DNA from: Acidovorax temperans
Lineage (GTDB): Bacteria; Pseudomonadota; Gammaproteobacteria; Burkholderiales; Burkholderiaceae_C
Direction of reading: 5' to 3'
NCBI RefSeq assembly: GCF_006716905.1
Contig: NZ_VFPV01000002.1
Location: 620,001 to 684,000, forward strand
Length of the DNA: 64,000 bases
Under the pieces are notes generated by a model, which was not told where the DNA came from, made no database searches, and saw nothing but the letters and a program-made list of their open reading frames with translations. Of this stretch, positions 1 to 9,079 are shown piece by piece; within the stretch, counting starts at the first letter, position 1, and each line of letters opens with the position of its first letter. Position numbers and translations under genes: made by a program.

Positions 1-1746
1 CACGGCCAGATGCATCACGCTGGCGCCTTCACTGCGCAGACGCTCGCCATCGATCTTGAGCGCATCAGTGGCCACGCCCTCCTGCTGCATCAATGCGGTG
101 TTGCCCAGCACCAGATGCTTCCCATCGACGATGCCGCGCACGCCAATACCGCTGCCAGATTCGAAATCTAGCGGCTTGATCAGTTCCAGGCCCTTGGCGC
201 GTGCTGCACTGACGATGGCCTCTGCCAAAGGATGCTCGCTGCCTTGGTCCAAACTGGCAGCAAGGCGCAGAACTTCGTCCGCTGTATAGCCAGGTGCGGC
301 AACTGCGGTGTCGAAAGCGGGTTTACCTTCGGTCAGTGTTCCTGTCTTGTCCACAATCAGCGTGTCGACCTCGCGCATTTTTTCGATGGCGCCAGCATCA
401 CGGAACAGCACCCCCTGTGTCGCGGCACGCCCTGTGGCCACCATCACCGACATCGGCGTGGCCAGCCCCAGCGCACAGGGGCAAGCGATGATCAGCACGG
501 CCACTGCGTTAATCAAGCCAAACACCCAGCTAGGTTCCGGACCGAACCAACCCCAGACAAAGAAGGTGGCAATGGCGATGAGCACCACCACGACCACAAA
601 TTTGCCTGCCACCACATCCGCCATGCGCTGCATGGGCGCCTTCGAGCGCTGGGCATTGGCCACCATCTGAACAATCTGCGACAGCATGGTGGCCGCACCG
701 ACCTTCTCGGCGCGCATTACCAGGGCGCCACTGGTGTTCATCGTGGCGCCAATCACCTTGTCACCAAGGCGTTTGGTCACCGGCACAGGCTCACCGGTCA
801 GCATGGATTCATCGACCGCACTGCTGCCTTCAGTCACAACGCCGTCGACCGGCACTTTCTCGCCGGGGCGGATGCGCAACAGGTCACCGACGTGAACATG
901 GTTCAGCGGTACGTCTTCTTCGTTGCCATCCGCATTGATCCGACGTGCCGTCTTGGGTGCCAAACCGAGCAGCGCCTTGATGGCCGCAGAAGTTTGCGAA
1001 CGGGCCTTCAACTCGATGATCTGGCCCAGCATGGTCAGCGAGATGATGACCACTGCCGCCTCGTAGTAGACCGCCACGCGCCCCATGGAAATGAATGAAT
1101 CCGGGAACACGCCCGGCGCCACGGTAGCCACGAGGCTGTAGAGAAAGGCCGCGCCCGTACCCAAACCGATCAAGGTCCACATGTTGGGGCTGCGGAGGAC
1201 GAGAGACTGCCAGCCGCGTACGAAGAAGGGCCACCCCGTCCACAACACGACGGGTAAGGAAAGCACCAGCTCAACCCAGGTTTGCACCTTCATGTCAAAC
1301 CATCCAAGACGATGGCCGAACATTGCAAGAACGGTGACAATGACTGTGAATGGCAGTGTCCACCAGAAGCGATGCTGAAAATCCTTTAACTCATGGTTGT
1401 CTTCCTCGTCCAGAGGAATGATTGGCTCCAATGTCATGCCGCACTTGGGACAGATTCCAGGATGATCCTGCCGCACCTCGGGGTGCATAGGGCAGGTGTA
1501 GATGGTGCCGGCCGGCTCTGGCGCGGTGTCCTCGGGTGCAGTAGATACAAGGTATTGCAGTGGGTTCGCTGCGAACTTGCCTTGGCACTTGGCGCTACAG
1601 AAATAGTAGGGCCGCCCTTCGTGCGTCAATTTGTGTTCAGACTGCTCCGTAACGGTCATGCCGCACACCGGATCCTTCAGCTCCGATGGCGGGGCTGGCG
1701 CGGCTGGAGGGTGACTGCCGTGATGGTGGTGTGCATGTATGTCCAT
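1..1746 (-). CDS. Copper-translocating P-type ATPase (partial, 3' end beyond the left edge)
   Basis: P1B-type ATPase that would pump cytoplasmic copper (or silver) across the inner membrane. About 582 residues are visible. A His-rich N-terminus is followed by a YHS domain (DPVCGMTV, about residues 24-68) and a heavy-metal-binding domain (YTCPMHPEV...CPKCGM, about 83-104). Then come the membrane segments, the actuator TGEPVPV, the CPC metal motif (residues 422-424), the phosphorylation motif DKTGT (about 466-470) and the HP motif SEHPLAEA (about 504). It starts at the ATG read on the minus strand at 1746, a few bases after the DUF2933 gene. Last visible gene of the leftward copper operon. The YHS plus HMBD arrangement with no N-terminal HMA is typical of CopF/SilP-type pumps; metal choice is inferred from context. 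Confidence 0.95.
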   Translation of the reverse strand, partial: MDIHAHHHHGSHPPAAPAPPSELKDPVCGMTVTEQSEHKLTHEGRPYYFCSAKCQGKFAANPLQYLVSTAPEDTAPEPAGTIYTCPMHPEVRQDHPGICPKCGMTLEPIIPLDEEDNHELKDFQHRFWWTLPFTVIVTVLAMFGHRLGWFDMKVQTWVELVLSLPVVLWTGWPFFVRGWQSLVLRSPNMWTLIGLGTGAAFLYSLVATVAPGVFPDSFISMGRVAVYYEAAVVIISLTMLGQIIELKARSQTSAAIKALLGLAPKTARRINADGNEEDVPLNHVHVGDLLRIRPGEKVPVDGVVTEGSSAVDESMLTGEPVPVTKRLGDKVIGATMNTSGALVMRAEKVGAATMLSQIVQMVANAQRSKAPMQRMADVVAGKFVVVVVLIAIATFFVWGWFGPEPSWVFGLINAVAVLIIACPCALGLATPMSVMVATGRAATQGVLFRDAGAIEKMREVDTLIVDKTGTLTEGKPAFDTAVAAPGYTADEVLRLAASLDQGSEHPLAEAIVSAARAKGLELIKPLDFESGSGIGVRGIVDGKHLVLGNTALMQQEGVATDALKIDGERLRSEGASVMHLAV

Positions 1747-1749
1747 TGC

Positions 1750-2001
1750 TTATTCCTTGTTGTTGTTGGTGCGCCGTGGCGGCTGCGCATGGTTGCCGTG
1801 CCCACCATGGCCGCCGTGGCCGTGCATCAGGTGCATTAGCGGACAGGCGAGCAGCAGCAGGTAGGGCCAATAACCCAGAACATGGCCCCAGTGCTCTCGC
1901 AGCAGATAAAAACCAGCGATCACGGCAGCCGTTGCCAGCGCCATGCCGGCTGGGCGGCGCCAGAACGATGGCGCATGGGAGTCGTTGTCAGGCTGATCCA
2001 T
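1750..2001 (-). CDS. DUF2933 small membrane protein (second copy in operon)
   Basis: 83 residues. A short charged N-terminus is followed by one or two hydrophobic segments ending LLLLACPLMHLMHGHG and a Gly/His-rich tail (GHGGHGGHGNH). The CPLMH motif and the His tail define DUF2933, a family found almost exclusively beside copper P-type ATPases and multicopper oxidases. Its function is unknown; metal binding at the membrane surface is a reasonable inference from the Cys, Met and His residues. The stop codon lies 3 bases before the ATPase start, so the two are probably translationally linked. A paralogue is at 3096-3371. Confidence 0.85.
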   Translation of the reverse strand: MDQPDNDSHAPSFWRRPAGMALATAAVIAGFYLLREHWGHVLGYWPYLLLLACPLMHLMHGHGGHGGHGNHAQPPRRTNNNKE

Positions 2002-2085
2002 GGCGTTGCTCCTTCAAAGTTGCCAGCAAAAGGTGCGGGCGCGGACGCGCCCAGCCGGTCGACCCGGAATCAAATACCGTGGCCG

Positions 2086-2379
2086 TCATCGGCAACCACA
2101 GCCCCCCGCACCGCCGCTGTGGCAGCCCGAGGCTTTAGGCTGCGAGGTCGCAGCGGGAATGGGCGCGTCTGTGGCCAGCTTTGCGGGGTAACCCGCATCC
2201 GTCAATGCCATCAACAATGGGGCGCTGCCCTGCGCCAGTTCCCCGCTCACCCGGACATGCCCAGACTGGAGATCGACCTCCACCCCACTGACACCCGGCA
2301 GCGGTTGCAATGCGTGCGTGACGTGCTTGACGCATGAGCCGCAGCTCATGCCCTCGACTTGCAGATCAATCGTTTTCAT
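2086..2379 (-). CDS. HMA-domain copper chaperone (CopZ-like)
   Basis: 97 residues. Residues 1-68 form a heavy-metal-associated ferredoxin-like fold with the copper motif GMSCGSC (MxCxxC, about residues 10-16). The C-terminal extension is unusual and carries a Cys/Gly-rich end (CHSGGAGGCGCR). The family carries cytosolic Cu(I) to P1B ATPases, which fits the downstream pump gene. The tail cysteines could form a second metal site; this is inference, since ordinary CopZ proteins stop near residue 70. Confidence 0.9.
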   Translation of the reverse strand: MKTIDLQVEGMSCGSCVKHVTHALQPLPGVSGVEVDLQSGHVRVSGELAQGSAPLLMALTDAGYPAKLATDAPIPAATSQPKASGCHSGGAGGCGCR

Positions 2380-2430
2380 ATATCAAACTCCTAAAAATTG
2401 AAACGTATACCGCCGGGGAAATATTCCAGA

Positions 2431-3099
2431 TCATCTTTTTGACACCGAGTCAGTCGTCGACTGGGCCTTGCCCATGCGAGGGATAAACCGGGGTGTGCGC
2501 TGGGCGTATGTGTCGTACGTTGCACCGAACTGTTTGCGCATTTCGTTCTCTTCGGTGATGGCGAGACGTCCGTACATCAGGAGCAAGACAGGGAACATGG
2601 CCAAGGTCAGCAAGGTGGGCCACTGCAGCAGGAAGCCCAGCAGAATCATCACAAAAGCCACGTACTGCGGATGGCGAATGCGCGCGTAGGGGCCTGTTGT
2701 TGCAAGCGATTGGCCACGCTGAGCGTGGTAGAGCACATTCCACGCTGTGGACAACAGGTAGAAACCAAAGCCCAGAAAAACGTAGCTGGCGATGTGCAGT
2801 ACGCCGAAATGCGGGTCGCCCTTTTCGCCCAACAGGGTGGACCACAAGTGACCCGAGGTGTGGGAGAGCAGATCCAGATTAGGGAACTTGGTTTGAAGCC
2901 AGCCCGATATCAGATAAATCGTCAGCGGGAAGCCATACATCTCTACGAACAAGGCAACTATGAAGGCTGCGAATGCGCCAAACGTCCTCCAGTCACGGGC
3001 CGTTGCAGGCTTGAAAAAGCTGAACGCAAACATGATGAAGATCGCTGAATTGATGATGACCAACGACCACAGGCCATAAGCAGATTCGGTGTGGTTCAC
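2431..3099 (-). CDS. Isoprenylcysteine methyltransferase-like membrane protein
   Basis: 222 residues with about five to six hydrophobic segments. The C-terminal half has the ICMT/PEMT-type signature TTGPYARIRHPQYVAF and, further on, the ITEENEMRKQFGATYDTYAQRTPRFIP block that binds S-adenosylmethionine in this fold. The substrate is unknown: bacteria have no prenylated CAAX proteins, and relatives lie inside copper and mercury clusters without an assigned reaction. Its ATG overlaps the stop of the upstream DUF2933 gene by 4 bases, so the two are translated as a coupled pair. A role in modifying a lipid or a membrane thiol under metal stress is speculation. Confidence 0.85.
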   Translation of the reverse strand: MNHTESAYGLWSLVIINSAIFIMFAFSFFKPATARDWRTFGAFAAFIVALFVEMYGFPLTIYLISGWLQTKFPNLDLLSHTSGHLWSTLLGEKGDPHFGVLHIASYVFLGFGFYLLSTAWNVLYHAQRGQSLATTGPYARIRHPQYVAFVMILLGFLLQWPTLLTLAMFPVLLLMYGRLAITEENEMRKQFGATYDTYAQRTPRFIPRMGKAQSTTDSVSKR

Positions 3100-3371
3100 T
3101 GGGGATCTCCTTCTTTGCGCGATTCGGCAGTCTTCGACACATCAGGCTTGCTCTGGCCATGGTGACCATGCCCACCGTGGCTGCCGTGCATGAAAACATG
3201 CATCAGCGGGCAGGCGAGGAGCAGGAGAAAAGGTAGCGCCCCGACGACATGCGCGAGGTGTTCTGTCAACAAAAAATACGCCGCCACGGCACCAATCGCC
3301 ACGTAGCCGATGGCGTATCGAGAACTCCAGAAACTGGGGGGCGACTCGTGTCCGTCGTGTTGATGGCTCAT
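3096..3371 (-). CDS. DUF2933 small membrane protein (first copy)
   Basis: 91 residues from the ATG at 3371; an in-frame TTG 12 bases upstream is less likely. A His-rich start (MSHQHDGHE) is followed by hydrophobic segments, the family motif LLLLACPLMHVFMHG and a Gly/His-rich stretch (GSHGGHGHHG). It resembles the protein at 1750-2001 closely enough to be a paralogue. The stop overlaps the start of the methyltransferase-like gene (ATGA). No reaction is known for the family; context and His/Met/Cys content suggest copper binding at the membrane. Confidence 0.85.
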   Translation of the reverse strand: MSHQHDGHESPPSFWSSRYAIGYVAIGAVAAYFLLTEHLAHVVGALPFLLLLACPLMHVFMHGSHGGHGHHGQSKPDVSKTAESRKEGDPQ

Positions 3372-3396
3372 GGTGACTCGCAATCAGGTGGGTGCG

Positions 3397-3870
3397 TTAC
3401 TTGGTCGGCGTGGCAGGCAGGCGGTCCATCATCATTTGCATCATGGACTGCATCATTTCCATGCGCTTTTCCATCATCTGATGACGCTCGGCCATGTTGG
3501 AGGACATGCCCTTTCCACCTTGCATGCCACCCATGCCCTGCATGCCTGCGCCCATCTGCTGCATCATCCCCATGCCGTCCTGCATGAGCTTCATGTGCTC
3601 GTCCATGAGTGCCTGCCGCTCCTCCGGCGTTTTGGCCGCCATCATCTTTTCGTGCATCGCTTGCATGGACTTCATATGCTCGTCCATCTTGGCCATTCCA
3701 GCCATCGGCCCCGTACCCATTGGCTTTGCGGAAGTCTTCATTTGGGTGGACGCGGGCTGCGTGCTACCTGCAGGGTGATGGGCCTTGTGCTCATCGGCGG
3801 CTTGCGCCATCACGCTCAGTGAGGCCGCAGCGACACAGACCCCGATCAGGGTATGGTGAATTTTTGACAT
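3397..3870 (-). CDS. Methionine-rich secreted protein, probable periplasmic copper binder
   Basis: 157 residues. A Sec signal peptide (residues 1-24, ending VMAQA) is followed by a short His segment and a long low-complexity helix dominated by Met: repeated MxxM, MMxxM and MHEKMM patterns from about residue 55 to the end. Such Met clusters bind Cu(I) in periplasmic proteins. I cannot place it in a named family; it is not PcoE/SilE, which are His/Met-rich and shorter. Lies between the CusF-like gene and the DUF2933 gene in the leftward operon. Likely role: sponge or buffer for periplasmic Cu(I). Confidence 0.75.
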   Translation of the reverse strand: MSKIHHTLIGVCVAAASLSVMAQAADEHKAHHPAGSTQPASTQMKTSAKPMGTGPMAGMAKMDEHMKSMQAMHEKMMAAKTPEERQALMDEHMKLMQDGMGMMQQMGAGMQGMGGMQGGKGMSSNMAERHQMMEKRMEMMQSMMQMMMDRLPATPTK

Positions 3871-3960
3871 AGTGCTCTCCTTCTCCAGATTACAAAACCG
3901 TCGCAGTCAGCAATCAATAAATCCATCCGCGACGACACAGCACGCTAAAGCAGCGTGTTC

Positions 3961-4302
3961 TCACTGAGCGGGCTGAATGTCTGTGACAACCATCTTCCCG
4001 CCCTCGTTGACGACCATGAACTTGACCTTGTCGCCAGGCTTCACGTTGGACAACAGGCTCTTGTCCTTCGCGGTGAATACCATGGTCATACCGGGCATGT
4101 CCATGTGCTTGATTTCACCGTGCTTGATGGTGACCTTGCCGTTGTCCAGATCAACTTTCTTGATCTCGCCATCGGTCAGGGAAGCCGACTGTGCCGCTTC
4201 TGTCTTGCCAGGCTCCATGCTTGCCTGGGCAAAGCTGCTCATGGGCAGCGCTATACCCACGGCCACGGCGGAAATGGCAAGAATTTGTTTGATGGTGTTC
4301 AT
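3961..4302 (-). CDS. CusF-like periplasmic copper chaperone
   Basis: 113 residues with a signal peptide ending SSFAQA and a CusF OB-fold domain (about residues 44-111). The metal loop reads IKHGEIKHMDMPGMTMVF. The His and the MTM methionines align with CusF ligands, but the tryptophan that caps Cu(I) in E. coli CusF is replaced by Met69 (DMPGMTM in place of WPEMTM). The second CusF domain in this window, at the C-terminus of CusB, keeps the Trp. It probably hands Cu(I) to an efflux system or to the oxidase encoded nearby. Confidence 0.9.
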   Translation of the reverse strand: MNTIKQILAISAVAVGIALPMSSFAQASMEPGKTEAAQSASLTDGEIKKVDLDNGKVTIKHGEIKHMDMPGMTMVFTAKDKSLLSNVKPGDKVKFMVVNEGGKMVVTDIQPAQ

Positions 4303-4507
4303 GATGACCTTACGAATACATGTTGAAAATTTCTGCTAATCCATCTTTCTGAATCAGCAGCGCTTGAAGGGGGTGCGCCGACCGCTGTAAGCCGGCCCAT
4401 TCGTGCCCGGTAAGCCCATCGGCATGGCGGGCACTGCCAGTCCCAGCGCTCGGGGCTTTTTCTTGGACATGACGCGGACTTCTTGTTCCAGGCTCTACGG
4501 TGGCGTA

Positions 4508-5005
4508 TTACTTCTTGCTGACCTGAACGAGGCCCTTCATGCCAGCTTCGTAGTGGCCGGGAATCAGGCAGGCGAAGTTCACACCGCCAGCTTTGGTGAA
4601 CTGCCAGACGATCTCGCCTTGCTTTCCAGGCTGCAGCGTGACCTTGCCGGGCTCGTCGTGCTCCATGTCCGGGAATTTCCGCATCTGCTCCAGATGCTCA
4701 AGCAGTTCCTTCTCGGTGCCCAAGCTGAGTTCATGCTTGACCTTGCCGGCGTTCTTGACGATGAAGCGAACGGTCTCGCCCTGCTTGACCTGAATGTTCG
4801 AGGGGGTGAAACGCATGGTGTCGCTCATCTCGATGGTGATCGTGCGGCTGGCCTTGGCGGCGACACCGGGCTTTCCGATGGCGGTTTCCTCTCCATCACC
4901 GTGGCCGTGGCCACCGGCATGGTTGCCTGCGGCCATGGCGGCCCCCGAAGCGGTCAGCGCGGCGGCAGCCAGCAGGCGGTAGAAGGTGGATCGCGTGAAC
5001 TTCAT
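4508..5005 (-). CDS. Cupredoxin-type periplasmic copper protein (CopI-like)
   Basis: 165 residues: signal peptide (1-25), a His/Gly-rich linker (NHAGGHGHGDG), then a plastocyanin-like fold. The type 1 copper ligands are visible as His91 (KHELSLG), Cys146, His151 and Met156 (CLIPGHYEAGMKG). This pattern matches the CopI/CopC-associated cupredoxins found with multicopper oxidases in proteobacterial copper clusters. It is likely periplasmic, where it would bind or relay copper or an electron to the oxidase encoded just upstream. Confidence 0.9.
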   Translation of the reverse strand: MKFTRSTFYRLLAAAALTASGAAMAAGNHAGGHGHGDGEETAIGKPGVAAKASRTITIEMSDTMRFTPSNIQVKQGETVRFIVKNAGKVKHELSLGTEKELLEHLEQMRKFPDMEHDEPGKVTLQPGKQGEIVWQFTKAGGVNFACLIPGHYEAGMKGLVQVSKK

Positions 5006-5038
5006 GGATGATCTCCAGTTAAAAACGAAGGGAAGAAA

Positions 5039-6451
5039 TCAGTGCGCACCATGTGACGTCGGCTTGCGCACCTTGACTTCGGTCGGCGTTGCAGGCTTGC
5101 GAACGCGCGGCATGGACTGGCCGCCCTCTGCGCTGAATCGCGCGGGCTCCGCCATCGGACCGGTGTAATCATACGCCACCGTGCCCTCCGGGTTTTTGTA
5201 CCAACCCGGGTTCTTGTAGTCGCCTGGCTTCTGGTCGCGGCGCACCTTCAGGACACTGAACATGCCACCCATCTCCACCGAGCCGAAGGGGCCTTCCCCG
5301 GTCATCATGGGGACGGTGTTGTCCGGAATGGGCATCTCCATCTCGGTCATGTCCGCCATGCCCCGTTCGCCCATGACCATGTAGTCGGGAATCAGGTTGT
5401 TGATCTTCTTGGCCACGCCCCTGTGGTCTACGCCAATCATGGTGGGAATGTCGTGACCCATTGCGTTCATGGTGTGGTGGCTCTTGTGGCAGTGGAATGC
5501 CCAGTCACCTTCTTCGTCCGCGAGGAACTCGATCTGGCGCATCTGGCCCACGGCCACGTCGGTGGTCACTTCATAGAGACGGGTGCTCTTGGGTGTAGGA
5601 CCACCATCCGTGCCGGTGACCAAAAACTCGTGACCGTGCAAGTGCATCGGGTGGTTGGTCATGGTGAGGTTGCCGATGCGAATACGCACCTTGTCGTTGA
5701 GCCGGACGTTCAAGGAGTCGATGCCAGGAAAGACACGGCTGTTCCATGTCCACAGATTGAAGTTCGTCATCTCTGCAACCCTGGGCGTCGCGGCCCCTGG
5801 CTCAATGTCATAAGCACTGAGCAGGAAGCAGAAATCACGGTGCACTTCGTCGATCAGCGGATGCTTGGCCTTGGGGTGCGTGATCCAGAAGCCCATCATG
5901 CCCATGGCCATCTGGGTCATTTCATCGGCATGCGGGTGGTACATGAAGGTGCCCGGGCGGCGCGCCACGAACTCGTAGACGAAGGTCTTGCCCGACTGGA
6001 TTGCGGGCTGGTTCAATCCCGCCACACCGTCCATGCCATTGGGCAAACGCTGTCCATGCCAGTGGATGCTGGTGTGCTCGGGCAATTTGTTGGTGACGAA
6101 TATGCGCACGCGGTCGCCTTCGACCACTTCGATCGTGGGGCCGGGGCTCTGACCGTTGTAGCCCCACAGATGGGCCTTCATGCCGGGCGCCATCTCGCGC
6201 ACCACAGGCTCGGCGACCAGGTGGAACTCTTTGACGCCCTGATTCATCCGCCACGGCAGTGTCCAGCCGTTAAGTGTGACCACCGGGTTGTAGGGCCGCC
6301 CCGAGTTGGGCACCAGCGGCGCCATGGTGTTCGGGCTGGTCTGGATCACCGGCTCGGGCAATGCCGCCATGGCCACACGGCTCACCGAGCTCGCCGCAAC
6401 AGCGCCACCTGCGATGCCGGCAAACTTAAAAAAATCTCGTCTGGATGTCAT
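5039..6451 (-). CDS. Tat-exported multicopper oxidase (copper resistance oxidase)
   Basis: 470 residues from the ATG at 6451, chosen because the twin-arginine motif SRRDFFKFAG follows directly; a longer reading to 6499 would overlap the upstream gene. All copper motifs are present: HWHG (about 130), HPH (about 172), HLHGH (about 270) and HCHKSHHTM (about 320), the last supplying the type 1 His-Cys-His. The protein is shorter than PcoA/CopA (about 600) and lacks their Met-rich MGGM repeats, though it has Met-rich loops (MTQMAMGMMG). Expected role: periplasmic oxidation of Cu(I) to the less toxic Cu(II). Confidence 0.93.
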   Translation of the reverse strand: MTSRRDFFKFAGIAGGAVAASSVSRVAMAALPEPVIQTSPNTMAPLVPNSGRPYNPVVTLNGWTLPWRMNQGVKEFHLVAEPVVREMAPGMKAHLWGYNGQSPGPTIEVVEGDRVRIFVTNKLPEHTSIHWHGQRLPNGMDGVAGLNQPAIQSGKTFVYEFVARRPGTFMYHPHADEMTQMAMGMMGFWITHPKAKHPLIDEVHRDFCFLLSAYDIEPGAATPRVAEMTNFNLWTWNSRVFPGIDSLNVRLNDKVRIRIGNLTMTNHPMHLHGHEFLVTGTDGGPTPKSTRLYEVTTDVAVGQMRQIEFLADEEGDWAFHCHKSHHTMNAMGHDIPTMIGVDHRGVAKKINNLIPDYMVMGERGMADMTEMEMPIPDNTVPMMTGEGPFGSVEMGGMFSVLKVRRDQKPGDYKNPGWYKNPEGTVAYDYTGPMAEPARFSAEGGQSMPRVRKPATPTEVKVRKPTSHGAH

Positions 6452-6467
6452 GATGATGTTCTTTGCT

Positions 6468-7898
6468 TCATTGGCCGGCGTCGCCGCCGCCGGGTGCACT
6501 GGATGCGACGGACAGGCTGGTGCTCGTGGGGCGTCCGATCACGGACGCCTGCATGGCGGCGTCGGCCAGCCAGAACTGCTGCTGTGCGTCGATGGCAGCG
6601 GAGACGGCGCTGACCTGATCGCGCGCATCGGCCAGCAGCTCGAAAACGCTGATCAGCATGCCGTTGTAGCGAAGCTGGTTTTCCTCCGAGATCACCTTGC
6701 GCAGCGGCACGACTTCATCGCGGTGGTGACGGGCCACGTCGTAGGCCGTGCGGTAGGCCGAGTAGCTTTCCCGCAGGCTGGAGCCTGCTGCGCGCACGGT
6801 GGCTTCGAGCTGGTTGGCTGCGGCCAAGGTCCGTGCGTTCATCGCATCACGCTGTATCCCGCCCCAATCGAAGATCGGAAGGCGTACGGCGATTTCCCAG
6901 CCGCGCGCAGTAGAACGAGTGCCCTCAGCGTTGTCAAAGGTCGTGTTGCGACGCCCAGTGAGTTCGATATCGGTGAAGCTGGTCACCAGGTTCAGACCCT
7001 GGGCCTTGGCCGCGCTATCCAACGAGGCCTGCGCCAGCCGAATGTCCAGGCGCGCTCTGGAGGCCTGCGTGGCAACAGCCTGCGGCTGCAGCGGCTCTTT
7101 GGGGAGGTCGGGGAGTCGCTCGGGCAGGCGAAGCGCTTGCGCCTGGGCCTCATCGAGCCCAAGCAGGCGCACGAGTTCTTCCCGGCTGGCCGTCGCCTGG
7201 TGCCCTGCGGTGCTGAGCCGGGTGGCGGCGTCAGCGTAGAAGGCCTGCTCGCGAGCACGTGTGATCCGGTTGAAGTTGCCAACGCCTTGCATGCGCTTGG
7301 CCAACTCGGCTCCGGCCTCCGCGCTTTCATAGACCTGCTTGGCATACTTGAGTGCTTGCTGGGCGGCCACGGCCCGCACCCATGCCTGACGTACCTGGGT
7401 GACCTGATCCACCACGTCGCTGCTCAAGCGCAACTGCGACTGCTCGATGCGCCGGGTCGCCACGTTGTACCGGGCTGGAAGCGTCAGCACGTCCAGCAGG
7501 CCGAATGCCAAGGCACGGCCCAGCCCCAGTTCGTCGCCCGCGACCATGCGCTCAAAGCTGAAGATCGGGTTGGCGATCCGGCCTCCTTGGGCCGCGTCGG
7601 CCGACTCCGCCCAACCCTGCGCCAGCAGAGCTTGCAAGGAGGGGCTGTTCACCAAGGCCAACTGAACGGCCTCTTTCTGTCCCACGGGCTGAGCGAGCAG
7701 GGCCTGAGCGGCTTGCGCGCGCTGGTCGCGTTCATCCAGGGTACGAGCCAACGCGAGCTTGCCCCCGGTAAAACTGCCAGCTTCGTCGTTGACGCGATTG
7801 ATGTTCTGATCCAGGCTGACGCTGGCACATCCCGTCAGCACTGCCAATCCGAGTGCGGACAGAGCCAATTTGGCATGAGTGGCACGCAAAGGCATCAT
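6468..7898 (-). CDS. TolC-family outer membrane lipoprotein
   Basis: 476 residues with a lipobox signal peptide (AVLTGCAS, Cys about 24) and two copies of the outer membrane efflux domain in a mostly helical protein. It would form an outer membrane channel. The gene sits in the multicopper oxidase operon and is not the partner immediately beside cusBA, which has its own TolC homologue at 11671; it could serve export of oxidase or copper through the outer membrane, as proposed for CopB-like functions. Its ATG overlaps the stop of the small upstream gene (ATGATG with GGAGG six bases before). Confidence 0.9.
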   Translation of the reverse strand: MMPLRATHAKLALSALGLAVLTGCASVSLDQNINRVNDEAGSFTGGKLALARTLDERDQRAQAAQALLAQPVGQKEAVQLALVNSPSLQALLAQGWAESADAAQGGRIANPIFSFERMVAGDELGLGRALAFGLLDVLTLPARYNVATRRIEQSQLRLSSDVVDQVTQVRQAWVRAVAAQQALKYAKQVYESAEAGAELAKRMQGVGNFNRITRAREQAFYADAATRLSTAGHQATASREELVRLLGLDEAQAQALRLPERLPDLPKEPLQPQAVATQASRARLDIRLAQASLDSAAKAQGLNLVTSFTDIELTGRRNTTFDNAEGTRSTARGWEIAVRLPIFDWGGIQRDAMNARTLAAANQLEATVRAAGSSLRESYSAYRTAYDVARHHRDEVVPLRKVISEENQLRYNGMLISVFELLADARDQVSAVSAAIDAQQQFWLADAAMQASVIGRPTSTSLSVASSAPGGGDAGQ

Positions 7899-8230
7899 GG
7901 TTTTCCTCCCCCGTGATGGCCCGTGTGGGGATCGCTAGCAGGAGCAGCATCCTTGGCGGACGCGGGCTCGCCCGGCTTGATCTCCTTAGCATAGGCGCGC
8001 CAACCGCCAATCTGGCCCACACGATCATTGGCTTCGCGCCAGGATTGCACCGGTTGATCCGCATAGCCCTGATAAGCCCCGATAGGGGACGCGTATTGCA
8101 ACGTTGCCAGCGGTGCAGGCTTGGGAGCCTCGGTATCTGCTGGAGCTTGTGCGAAAGCTGCCCCCGCAAACAACACCAGTGTCGAAGGCAACAGAGCCCT
8201 GAAGGGCGGCAGGTAACTGGAAGTGAGCAT
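7895..8230 (-). CDS. Small secreted protein of unknown function, first gene of the copper operon
   Basis: 111 residues: signal peptide ending AGAAFAQA, then a Pro-rich linker and a conserved-looking core (YASPIGAYQGYADQPVQSWREANDRVG) and a His-containing end (HTGHHGGGKP). I recognise it as a type of protein that heads copper operons in betaproteobacteria, but no function is assigned. It lies directly downstream of the divergent copR promoter region and overlaps the TolC gene by 4 bases, so it is the likely first product made on copper induction. Confidence 0.75.
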   Translation of the reverse strand: MLTSSYLPPFRALLPSTLVLFAGAAFAQAPADTEAPKPAPLATLQYASPIGAYQGYADQPVQSWREANDRVGQIGGWRAYAKEIKPGEPASAKDAAPASDPHTGHHGGGKP

Positions 8231-8315
8231 GGTCTCCTCTAAAAGAATCTTTGATCTAAATCAAATGATATAGAGATTCTGGAGAGACCACCCTTTCATT
8301 CAGATGTCCTGAAAA

Positions 8316-8329
8316 TTACATTGTTGTTA
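8316..8329. promoter_or_regulatory. Putative CopR box in the divergent cop/copR promoter
   Basis: TTACA-TTGT-TGTTA, an inverted repeat of the TNACA-N4-TGTNA form recognised by CusR/CopR-type regulators (E. coli CusR uses a similar TGACA-N4-TGTCA element). It lies 65 bases upstream of copR and 86 bases upstream of the leftward operon, where it could activate both. Confidence 0.6.
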
Positions 8330-8393
8330 TCTACCTGTCAGAACGCCTCAAACTTGGCAAACTCTCGCCAAAGCATTGAACGGAAGCGCACAC

Positions 8394-9077
8394 GTGAAAA
8401 TATTGATCGTCGAAGACGAGCCCAAAACGGGTGAGTACCTGCGTCAGGGTTTGACAGAAGCTGGATACATTTCCGACCTCGTGCCCAACGGCGCGGATGG
8501 CCTGCATATGGCCCTGCAGGGCGAATATGACCTGCTGATCCTGGATGTCATGCTGCCTGGCCTGAATGGCTGGCAAGTGCTGCAAGCCCTGCGTGACCGG
8601 GGGATCGGAATGCCCGTCCTGTTCCTGACTGCCCGCGATCAAGTGGAAGATCGTGTCAAAGGACTGGAACTCGGGGCCGACGACTACCTTGTCAAGCCGT
8701 TCTCGTTTGCCGAGTTACTGGCCCGGGTACGCATCATCCTGCGGCGCGGCCATGCAGGCAACGAGAGCACCACGCTGCGAGTGGCCGACCTGGAACTGGA
8801 TTTGCTGCGCCGCAGGGTATCCCGCAACGGCAAGCGTATCGATCTGACGGGCAAGGAATTCGGCCTGCTGGAGCTACTGATGCGCCGACACGGTGAAGTG
8901 CTGCCACGGTCCCTGATCGCCTCGCAGGTGTGGGACATGAACTTTGACAGCGACACCAACGTCATCGAAGTGGCGATGCGCCGCTTGCGCGTGAAGATAG
9001 ATGAGGGGCATGCCGTCAAGCTCATCCAGACCGTGCGGGGCATGGGCTACGTGCTGGACGTACCAGAGGAGGAATAA
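8394..9077 (+). CDS. copR: Heavy-metal response regulator CopR/CusR
   Basis: 227 residues from the GTG at 8394. Receiver domain with acidic pocket (VEDEP), phosphoacceptor Asp51 (LILDVMLPG) and Lys101 (LVKPFSF); OmpR-type winged-helix DNA-binding domain from about 130. It belongs to the CzcR/SilR/CopR subgroup. An upstream TTG would add six residues before KILIVEDE, which is not usual in this family. It is followed after 2 bases by the sensor kinase gene, and is expected to activate both copper operons through the TNACA-N4-TGTNA sites. Confidence 0.92.
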   Translation: MKILIVEDEPKTGEYLRQGLTEAGYISDLVPNGADGLHMALQGEYDLLILDVMLPGLNGWQVLQALRDRGIGMPVLFLTARDQVEDRVKGLELGADDYLVKPFSFAELLARVRIILRRGHAGNESTTLRVADLELDLLRRRVSRNGKRIDLTGKEFGLLELLMRRHGEVLPRSLIASQVWDMNFDSDTNVIEVAMRRLRVKIDEGHAVKLIQTVRGMGYVLDVPEEE

Positions 9078-9079
9078 AG

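Noticed and set aside
232..1098. 288-codon + strand frame at the left edge
   Set aside because: Opposite the P-type ATPase, whose CPC, DKTGT and HP motifs are in the minus frame.
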